7,765 nucleotides of DNA from Kiritimatiellia bacterium. Lineage in GTDB: Bacteria > Verrucomicrobiota > Kiritimatiellia > RFP12 > UBA1067. Below the pieces are notes generated by a model. It was not told where the DNA came from, ran no database searches, and worked only from the letters and a program-made list of their open reading frames with translations. A program made the translations under genes and the position numbers. Positions 1 through 5,584 of the stretch are shown here, piece after piece. Every line of letters starts with the position of its first letter. Within the stretch, counting starts at the first letter, position 1. The stretch lies in assembly GCA_024405335.1 (NCBI GenBank), contig JAKSOX010000087.1, forward strand, positions 1 through 7,765. The letters are read 5' to 3'.

Positions 1-823
1 CGAAGCCGACGCGCAGGCCCCACACGTAGTCCTCCTTGGTGGTGCCGTCGAGCTTCACCGCGAGCACGTTTTCGTGCAGCGCCGCGAATTCCGCGAAGAG
101 CGACTCCCCGTGGACGCCCTTTTCGTAGACGAGGCCGAAATACGCGTCGTCGAGCACCGCCACGATCTTCTTGCCCGCCTCCGCGGCCGCCTTCACCGCC
201 GCCACGATCTTCTTCGCGTCGTCCAGCGTGGCGGTGTAGCCCGTTGGGTTGTTCGGAAAGTTGAGGATGAGGATCTTCTTCTTGCCCGCGCCCAGCAGCG
301 CCCGTTTGAGCGCCGCCGCGTCGAACGCGCCGTTTTTGAAGGTGTTGAAGGTTTCGAGCTTGGACCCCGCGGCCTCCTGGAAGATGAGCGCGTAGTTGTC
401 CCAGTAAAGATCCGGAACCACCACCTTGTCCGCCGGACCCGCGAAAAGCTCCGCGCAGATGCGCAAACCGTGCGTGAGCGCGTTCGTCACCACGGGCAGC
501 GAATACGACACGCCCTTGAGGGACGGGTTCTTCTTGACCTGCAGCGCCTTCCACGTTTCGCGCAGCGCGGGCAAACCGAAACTGCCGGCGTAGAGAAACG
601 CCTTCTTGTCGAGATTCACCTTGTCGGCGAAACACTTCATCACGAGCGGCGACCCGTCCTCTTCGAACGCCATGCCGATCGTCGCATTCAACGCGCACTT
701 TTTCGCCTCGGCCCCCTGGCCGAGAATGCCCCCGTAGGGAAAGTACATGCGCTTCCCCTCGGCCGACAGGAAGTCGGCCGCCTTGCCCAACGTCTTGTTG
801 AGACCAATCGCTAATTTGTCCAT
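1..823 (-). CDS. Class I/II PLP-dependent aminotransferase, N-terminal 274 codons (3' end off window)
   Basis: This is a fold-type I pyridoxal-phosphate aminotransferase, a cytosolic enzyme that moves an amino group between an amino acid and a 2-oxo acid; the substrate cannot be read from the sequence. Visible family marks are FPYGGI near residue 30, an aromatic DLYWDNY segment before the middle, NFPNNPTG at residues 188-195 (cofactor/substrate loop), DDAYFGL from D225 with Y228 (pyridine-ring contacts), and DGTTKEDYVWGLRVGF near the left edge, where K263 is the expected Schiff-base lysine. The C-terminal small domain and its substrate-binding arginine are outside the window. The ATG at 823 is preferred because an in-frame TAA lies five codons upstream and the N-terminus fits the family. 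It has no Shine-Dalgarno sequence, which is odd beside its neighbours. A short leader reading frame ends 12 bases upstream. It lies 296 bases after polA and probably has its own promoter. Confidence 0.9.
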   Translation of the reverse strand, partial: MDKLAIGLNKTLGKAADFLSAEGKRMYFPYGGILGQGAEAKKCALNATIGMAFEEDGSPLVMKCFADKVNLDKKAFLYAGSFGLPALRETWKALQVKKNPSLKGVSYSLPVVTNALTHGLRICAELFAGPADKVVVPDLYWDNYALIFQEAAGSKLETFNTFKNGAFDAAALKRALLGAGKKKILILNFPNNPTGYTATLDDAKKIVAAVKAAAEAGKKIVAVLDDAYFGLVYEKGVHGESLFAEFAALHENVLAVKLDGTTKEDYVWGLRVGF

Positions 824-832
824 AGGTTGCGT

Positions 833-841
833 ATTTTACCA
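833..841 (-). promoter_or_regulatory. Alternative extended -10 element next to the aminotransferase start
   Basis: The minus strand reads TGGTAAAAT (841-833), a TG-N plus TAAAAT extended -10 element that overlaps the leader-frame stop codon. A start site about seven bases downstream would fall at about 825-826, giving a nearly leaderless message with ATG at 823. No -35 box is seen at the proper distance. This competes with the upstream promoter model. Confidence 0.25.
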
Positions 842-886
842 CATCGCGGCCGCGTCCGCCACGGAAAACGTGCGCGGATTCGCCAT
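836..886 (-). CDS. Candidate 16-codon leader peptide upstream of the aminotransferase
   Basis: A short reading frame begins with ATG at 886-884 and ends with TAA at 838-836, encoding MANPRTFSVADAAAMW. A Shine-Dalgarno-like GGTGAGG (898-892) sits five bases before the ATG. The frame is in phase with the aminotransferase start, and only 12 bases separate its stop from that ATG, a distance compatible with terminating ribosomes reinitiating. This would explain why the aminotransferase lacks its own ribosome-binding site. The last sense codon is Trp, next to the stop. It could instead be the decayed N-terminus of an older gene, or chance. No homolog is recognised; existence as a translated peptide is inference. 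Confidence 0.35.
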   Translation of the reverse strand: MANPRTFSVADAAAMW

Positions 887-918
887 TTTGACCTCACCCA
901 AAAGGTGAGGAGGTCAAA
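887..918 (-). promoter_or_regulatory. Bulged 12-bp hairpin that would sequester the leader-peptide ribosome-binding site
   Basis: On the minus strand the arm TTTGACCTCCTCACC (918-904), loop TTTTG (903-899) and arm GGTGAGGTCAAA (898-887) pair over 12 base pairs with one 3-base bulge (912-910). The 3' arm contains the GGTGAGG that would act as Shine-Dalgarno sequence for the frame starting at 886, so the folded RNA would hide it. No T-run follows on either strand, so it does not look like an intrinsic terminator. The pairing is seen directly; the regulatory role is inferred. Confidence 0.45.
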
Positions 919-935
919 CGCGACCTGGCCCAATG

Positions 936-964
936 TTTATGCGGGCTTCGCGCAGTTCAGCCAA
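936..964 (-). promoter_or_regulatory. Candidate sigma70-type promoter for the aminotransferase leader
   Basis: On the minus strand TTGGCT (964-959) and CATAAA (941-936) are separated by 17 bases, the ideal spacing. Each hexamer matches four of six consensus positions. Transcription would start near 930, just before the hairpin at 918-887. The stretch is less GC-rich than the surrounding genes. Both boxes are imperfect, so this is a moderate to weak call. Confidence 0.3.
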
Positions 965-1051
965 CTTCAACTGACGAGTATAGGGTTATAGGCAAGGAAT
1001 TGCTTTCACGATTTGCCAATCACAACGACCGAATCTCCTTCTCTTCGACGT

Positions 1052-1070
1052 CCGCGACGGGCGGTCGCGG
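1052..1070 (-). other. GC-rich hairpin after polA, possible transcript 3'-end structure
   Basis: CCGCGAC (1052-1058) and GTCGCGG (1064-1070) form a perfect 7-bp stem with a 5-base loop, about 50 bases after the polA stop codon. An overlapping longer-range pairing also exists: GCGGTCGCG at 1061-1069 with CGCGACCGC at 1096-1104. No T-run follows on the minus strand, so it is not a standard intrinsic terminator. In DNA this GC-rich, such pairings can occur by chance. Confidence 0.25.
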
Positions 1071-1119
1071 TTCGCGATGCGGCCGCGAGGTCCTTCGCGA
1101 CCGCGGCGGGGCACCGAAA

Positions 1120-3915
1120 TCAGTGCGCTTCGAGCCAATTGGGGCCGGCGCCCACCGAGACCTCGAGCGGCACGCCGAAATCCCACGCGCCCGACATTTC
1201 GCGGCGCGCGAGTTCCTTCACGCGCCCGACCTCGCCTGGCGGCACGTCGAAGAGCAGTTCGTCGTGGATCTGCAGGATCATCTTCGCCTTCAGGCCTTCG
1301 GCCTTCAGCGCACGGGCGACGCGCACCATCGCGAGTTTGATCAAATCCGCCGCCGAACCCTGAATGGGCGTGTTGATGGCGTCGCGCTCGGCCGCCTGGC
1401 GCGCCGTGGCGTTGCGCGAGTTGATGTCGCGCAGCGTCCGCCGCCGCCCAAGCGCCGTCACGGCGTATCCGCACGCGCGCGCCTTCGCGACCGATTCGTC
1501 CATGTACGCGCGCACCGTCGGATACAGGCGGAAGTACGCATCGATCAAATCCGCCGCTTCGCGGCGCGTCACCTTGAGCCGCTGCGAAAGGCCGAACGCC
1601 GAAATGCCGTAGATGATGCCGAAATTGACCATCTTGCACTTGGAGCGCTGCTCCGGCGTGACCGCCTCGAACGGAACGCCGAAAACGCGCGACGCCGTCG
1701 CGCGGTGCACGTCTTCGCCGTTCGCGAACGCCGCGAGCATGGCTTCGTCCCCGCTCGCCGCCGCCATGAGCCGGAGTTCGATCTGGGAATAGTCGGCCGA
1801 AACGAGCACATTGCCGGGGCGGGGAACGATCGCCGCGCGGATGAACTTGCCGCGCTCCGTGCGCACCGGCACGTTCTGCAAGTTCGGCTCGGAGGAGGAA
1901 AGCCGGCCCGTTTCCGTGAACGCCTGCGCGAAGGTGGTGTGCACGCGCCCGTCCGCCGGGTCGATGCACGCGGGCAACTTGTCCACGTAGGTGGATTTCA
2001 ATTTCGAGCACGCGCGGTACTCGAGCAGGTCGAACACCACGGGATGGAAATCGACGAGCTTCTGCAGCGTCTTCTCGTCCGTGGAATACTGCCCCGTCGA
2101 GGTCTTTTTCGCGAGCGACGCGTCGAGCTTCAATTTGTTGAAGAGCAAATCGCCGAGCTGCTTGGGCGAATCGAGGTTCAGCCCTGGATCGCCGAAGCGG
2201 CGGATGTTCGCCACGAGCCCCTGTATTTCGCGGTCCAGCTGGACGCCGTACGCGCGCAGCGCCGCCACGTCCACGCGCACCCCTTCCGCCTCCATGTCCG
2301 CGAGGATTTCCACCAGCGGCTCCTCGCTTTTCTCGAGCGCCTCCAGCGCGCCGGCGGCTTCCGCCTTGGGACGGAGCGCGTCCTCGAGCCGCAACGCGAC
2401 GTCCGCGTCCTCGGCGGCGTATTCCGCGATTTCCGCGAGCGGCACGTCCGCCATGTTCTTCTGCGGTTTGCCGCGCGCGGGTTCGCCGATCAACCGCGTG
2501 ATCGGGATGGGGTCGTAGCCGAGCACGTCGCGCGCGACGGCGTCCATTCCGTGGCGCGCCGCGGCGTCGAGCACGTAGTGTTCGAGCAACGTGTCGTGCA
2601 CGACGCTTCCGAAACGGATGCCGTAGCGCCTCAACAGCGTCACGTCGAACTTGGCGTTGTGCGCGACCAGCGTTTTTTCGGGATCCGCGAACGCTTTGGC
2701 GAAAACGGACACGAAACGCTTCACTTCGGCCTCGGAATCGCCGGCGTCTTCGGCGGCGAACGCGAAAAGGTCGCCGGCCGAAGACGCGGCGCCCCGAGGC
2801 ATCGCCACGTACCACGCCTTGCCGGGCGCGGTCGCGAAGCTCATGCCCAGCAGATGCGCGGTGCGCGCGTTCGTTTCGTTCGGCGTTTCCGTGTCGAAGG
2901 CGAACCGCGGCGCGGCCTCGAGTTCGCGCGCGAGCGCGCGGGCTTCCGCCTCCGTGGTCACGACGCGGTAATCGTGCGGGAAATCTTCGAGCGTCTTCAG
3001 CGAAGATTCGTCCGGCGCGGCGGGAACCGCCGACGCCTGAACCGCCGCTACGCCCATGCGGCTGGCGAGCTGGTTGAGTTCGTACTTGGCGCACGTCGCG
3101 GACAGTTTCGCCGCGTCCGGCGGCGTGAGCGCGTAGGCGTCCCAATCCGGCTCGATCGGCACGTCCGTGCGGATCGCGGTGAGGAACTTGGACGTTTTCG
3201 CGTCTTCGGCTCCGGCCGCGACCTTCTCGCCGAGTTTTCCGGGGATATCCGCCGCATGCGCGATAACGTTCTCCACCGTGCCGTATTTTTCGAGCAGTCC
3301 CGCCGCCGTCTTTTCGCCCACGCCGCGGATGCCGGGGACGTTGTCCGCCGCGTCGCCCGCGAGCGCGAGGTAGTCAATCATCTGTCCGGGATCGGCCAGA
3401 TGCCAATGTTCCCGGACTTTCGCCTCGTCGTAGATTTCCGGCGCGTCGCCGCCGTGGCCCGGACGAAAAAGTTTCACCCCTGGCCGGACGAGCTGTGCGG
3501 CGTCCTTGTCCGGCGTGGCCACGTACACTTCGTCGAATCCGGCCGCCACCGCCTTCACGGCCAGGGTGCCCATCACGTCGTCCGCTTCGAAACCCGCCTG
3601 GCGGATCACGGGAATGCCCAGCGCGGCGGCGAGTTCGAACGCGTACGGAATGTTCGCGGCGAGGTCCTCGGGCATCTTTTGGCGCTGCGCCTTGTAGGCG
3701 GGGTACGCCTCGTGGCGGAACGTCTTCCCTTCCGGATCCATCGCCAGCACGGCGTGGGTCGGCTTGTGGTCGGCGAGAATCGAAGTGACGCCGTTCGCGA
3801 AACCGATCAAGGCGCTCACGTTCAGGCCGGACGCCGTGAGGCGCGGTTTTTTGAGGAACACGAAGTAGCCGCGGTAGAGGAACGGCATCAGGTCGATGAT
3901 GAAGATTGATTTCAT
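1120..3915 (-). CDS. polA: DNA polymerase I, with 5' nuclease, 3'-5' proofreading and polymerase domains
   Basis: This is a full-length PolA of 931 residues (the E. coli enzyme has 928), which removes RNA primers and fills repair gaps. The 5' nuclease domain (about 1-290) shows IIDLMPFLYRGY, EADD, TPDKDAAQL (D136, D138) and the helix-three-turn-helix GDAADNVPGI (D188, D191). The proofreading domain keeps all acidic residues: D341 and E343 in FDTET, D424 in AHNAKFD, and Y499 and D503 in YAAEDAD. The polymerase domain has motif A with D708 in SADYSQIE, the O-helix with R757, K761, F765 and Y769, and motif C IHDELLF with H884 and D885. F765 is the residue linked in this family to discrimination against dideoxynucleotides. 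The ATG overlaps the upstream stop (ATGA), with GGAG at 3924-3921 five bases before it, indicating translational coupling. All three activities look intact. Confidence 0.98.
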   Translation of the reverse strand: MKSIFIIDLMPFLYRGYFVFLKKPRLTASGLNVSALIGFANGVTSILADHKPTHAVLAMDPEGKTFRHEAYPAYKAQRQKMPEDLAANIPYAFELAAALGIPVIRQAGFEADDVMGTLAVKAVAAGFDEVYVATPDKDAAQLVRPGVKLFRPGHGGDAPEIYDEAKVREHWHLADPGQMIDYLALAGDAADNVPGIRGVGEKTAAGLLEKYGTVENVIAHAADIPGKLGEKVAAGAEDAKTSKFLTAIRTDVPIEPDWDAYALTPPDAAKLSATCAKYELNQLASRMGVAAVQASAVPAAPDESSLKTLEDFPHDYRVVTTEAEARALARELEAAPRFAFDTETPNETNARTAHLLGMSFATAPGKAWYVAMPRGAASSAGDLFAFAAEDAGDSEAEVKRFVSVFAKAFADPEKTLVAHNAKFDVTLLRRYGIRFGSVVHDTLLEHYVLDAAARHGMDAVARDVLGYDPIPITRLIGEPARGKPQKNMADVPLAEIAEYAAEDADVALRLEDALRPKAEAAGALEALEKSEEPLVEILADMEAEGVRVDVAALRAYGVQLDREIQGLVANIRRFGDPGLNLDSPKQLGDLLFNKLKLDASLAKKTSTGQYSTDEKTLQKLVDFHPVVFDLLEYRACSKLKSTYVDKLPACIDPADGRVHTTFAQAFTETGRLSSSEPNLQNVPVRTERGKFIRAAIVPRPGNVLVSADYSQIELRLMAAASGDEAMLAAFANGEDVHRATASRVFGVPFEAVTPEQRSKCKMVNFGIIYGISAFGLSQRLKVTRREAADLIDAYFRLYPTVRAYMDESVAKARACGYAVTALGRRRTLRDINSRNATARQAAERDAINTPIQGSAADLIKLAMVRVARALKAEGLKAKMILQIHDELLFDVPPGEVGRVKELARREMSGAWDFGVPLEVSVGAGPNWLEAH

Positions 3916-3924
3916 GGCTTCTCC
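3912..3924 (-). promoter_or_regulatory. ATGA stop-start overlap and Shine-Dalgarno sequence of polA
   Basis: The minus strand reads GGAG at 3924-3921, a five-base spacer, then ATGA at 3915-3912, where the polA ATG overlaps the TGA of the preceding gene. The Shine-Dalgarno sequence lies inside the preceding coding region. This fixes the polA start and predicts that translation of the two genes is coupled. Confidence 0.8.
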
Positions 3925-5555
3925 GGATCGGCGGGACAGAAGGAAACGAAACTCGGCGCGCCCCAGTCCGTGGCGAGGTCTTTCGCGAAGCACGCCACGT
4001 CGACGCGATTGGTCAGGCCGCGGCAATCGACGGTGAGTTCGTGGACGTCCGGCTCGGCGCCGGGCGACACCGTCACCCGCGCGGAATCGCCGTGCACCAC
4101 GCGCCAGCAAACGCGCGGCAGCGCGTTTTTGCCGCCCGCCACGGCGTGGAACGGAAACGTGCGGACGAGATCCGTGGCGTTCAGCTTCACGCCCACCGCG
4201 CACGGCGAAATCATGAAATAGCGGGGGCGGGGAGCCAGTCCCACCGCCTGGCGCGGAGCGAGCGGCGTCAACACGGCCACGGGAGGTATTGCGTCCGGCT
4301 TGAGCGCGTGCGCGGCGGCGACGAGCGCCGCGGCGTCCACGCCGTTCGACGGGAACGCGGTGGGATGCGCGCGCGCGGTGAGGTAGTCGTCGGCGTTGCG
4401 AACGGTTTTCAAATGGCGGCGCAACAGCGCCTGCAGCGTGGGCGCGAGGCGTTTCGTCTCCAGCAGCTTTTTCTTCGTTTCGGGCGTGAACGCGGCGCTG
4501 GCCGCAAGCGCGAGCCGAAGATACGGCTGATCCGATCCGGACGATCCTTCCGTCACCAGCGCGAACGGGGAAACCGCCGGGAAGCGGTCGACTCCCGACG
4601 CGGACGACACGTCCTTGTGCGCGGGAAACGCCCAGAACTGGTTGTCGAGGTAGGCGTCCGCCAGAAACGACACGGCGCCATGGTCGGCGTATGCCGCGCG
4701 CGGCAGCGAACACGAATCGTTCGTGGAAACGATGGCCAGCGACGCGTTGCCGAACACGGCCATCGCGGGAAACAGCGTGTTCGGAATCGCCTTGTCCACG
4801 TTTTTTGCGCGCGCCTCCGCCTCGTAGCGGATTGCGGAAAGGCCCGGAAAATCGGCCACGGCCAACGGCGAATGGTCGTGGTCGCGGTTCACGTACGCGT
4901 CACCGTCGTTGCCGGCGGCGGCGCCGTCCGCAAGCCACGTGGACAGCAAATCGGCGGCGGGACCGCGATAGTTCGCGGCGCGGACCGCCTGCTTCCGCGA
5001 CGCGTCCGGCGCTGGACGAAGCAACGCCACGTAGCGCCCCCGTTCAATATCCCACGTGAGATTGGTGGGGCCCAACGTCACCACGGCGTTCGGCGGCACG
5101 GCGGTCACGGCGAGCACGGGCTTGCCCGGAATCGGCTTGCCGGCGCCGCGGCGCATTTCCTGGAGGAGTTCGCGGAAGCGCGGCAGCGTGCCGAGGTTTT
5201 TGAGGTCCCCGTCCGCCTCGGCGTGCGCCGCGTCGCGGAATCCGAACTCGACGGCCTTCGCGAGCGCGGCAAGCGCGGCGTCCGTTTTGCCCTGGCGGTT
5301 CAACGCGCAGGCGAGATTGTACTGCCACGTGGCGTCGCCAGGCATCAAACGCAAGCCGTACCCGCAGCATTTTTCCATGGCCGCCCAGTCGCCGGCCTTC
5401 ACGACGCCTTCAAACACGCGCCGGAGCTGCAGATACGCGGACTGCCGGGAGGGATAATCGTAAAGCCCGCACGCGGCCGGCCGGGCCGCTTCGTCGGCGC
5501 GCGCGCCCGCGAAAACGCAGGCGGCCACGACGAAGGCGATCAACTTGCCGCGCAC
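3912..5555 (-). CDS. Exported or lipid-anchored TPR protein of unknown function
   Basis: I do not recognise a named family for this 547-residue protein. It starts MRGKLIAFVVAACVFAGARADEA, written here in full as a signal sequence: basic n-region, hydrophobic core, and either signal peptidase I cleavage after ARA (residue 20) or a lipobox VAAC with lipidated C13. Residues about 43-131 are TPR-like, with YNLACALNRQGKTDAALAAL and the downstream AEADGDLKNLGTLPRF segment typical of helical repeat ends. The middle has NRDHDHS (223-229) and FGNAS (268-272); the last about 100 residues look beta-rich and Ig-like, with RVDVACFAKD and APSFVSF. These motifs recall uncharacterised PVC-bacterial proteins, from memory only. 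The GTG start is chosen for the signal peptide and for GGAG at 5567-5564, eight bases upstream. It follows gpmI by 29 bases and overlaps polA by four. Confidence 0.85.
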   Translation of the reverse strand: MRGKLIAFVVAACVFAGARADEAARPAACGLYDYPSRQSAYLQLRRVFEGVVKAGDWAAMEKCCGYGLRLMPGDATWQYNLACALNRQGKTDAALAALAKAVEFGFRDAAHAEADGDLKNLGTLPRFRELLQEMRRGAGKPIPGKPVLAVTAVPPNAVVTLGPTNLTWDIERGRYVALLRPAPDASRKQAVRAANYRGPAADLLSTWLADGAAAGNDGDAYVNRDHDHSPLAVADFPGLSAIRYEAEARAKNVDKAIPNTLFPAMAVFGNASLAIVSTNDSCSLPRAAYADHGAVSFLADAYLDNQFWAFPAHKDVSSASGVDRFPAVSPFALVTEGSSGSDQPYLRLALAASAAFTPETKKKLLETKRLAPTLQALLRRHLKTVRNADDYLTARAHPTAFPSNGVDAAALVAAAHALKPDAIPPVAVLTPLAPRQAVGLAPRPRYFMISPCAVGVKLNATDLVRTFPFHAVAGGKNALPRVCWRVVHGDSARVTVSPGAEPDVHELTVDCRGLTNRVDVACFAKDLATDWGAPSFVSFCPADPEKP

Positions 5556-5567
5556 TGGACTTTCTCC
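5553..5567 (-). promoter_or_regulatory. Shine-Dalgarno sequence deciding the GTG start of the TPR protein
   Basis: GGAG at 5567-5564 lies eight bases before GTG at 5555-5553 on the minus strand. No ATG in this phase lies between the gpmI stop codon and the signal-peptide coding sequence, so GTG is the best-supported start. Confidence 0.7.
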
Positions 5568-5584
5568 GTTCCGACGCTTCGCGC

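Larger units (their letters stand above)
824..1119 (-). other. Intergenic region between polA and the aminotransferase
   Basis: These 296 bases contain no recognisable protein gene of normal size and no tRNA- or rRNA-like sequence. The polA-proximal part (about 1040-1119) is very GC-rich and can form hairpins. The middle (about 925-1040) is clearly more AT-rich than the genes and holds the candidate promoter. The distal part holds the hairpin and the short leader frame. Confidence 0.7.

Noticed and set aside
74..814. A 246-codon plus-strand frame
   Set aside because: It is antisense to the aminotransferase, whose cofactor-binding motifs are clear; the plus-strand translation is Arg-rich and featureless.
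887..918. Intrinsic terminator for polA
   Set aside because: The hairpin is good, but neither strand has a T-run after the stem. The minus strand continues into AATGG and the plus strand into CGCG.
953..973. Inverted repeat CAGTT...AACTG as an operator
   Set aside because: Only five base pairs with an 11-base gap. This is expected by chance in a region of this size, and it overlaps the candidate -35 box without other support.
974..1010. TATAAC and TATACT boxes as a promoter on the minus strand
   Set aside because: The hexamers 17 bases upstream of each (ATCGTG and AAGCAA) do not resemble a -35 box.
986..3145. A 719-codon open frame on the minus strand inside and past polA
   Set aside because: It is out of phase with polA, with an Arg/Gly-rich translation and no motifs. 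It is a codon-bias artefact.
1000..3909. A 969-codon open frame on the plus strand opposite polA
   Set aside because: It is antisense to a clear, full-length PolA. The translation is low-complexity, rich in Arg, His, Val and Gly, with no recognisable motifs. G/C-ending codons on the sense strand remove stop codons from this antisense frame.
3916..4713. Extension of the polA frame upstream of 3915
   Set aside because: The extended part is Arg-rich and overlaps the TPR protein gene. The PolA family start, the Shine-Dalgarno sequence and the ATGA overlap all place the start at 3915.
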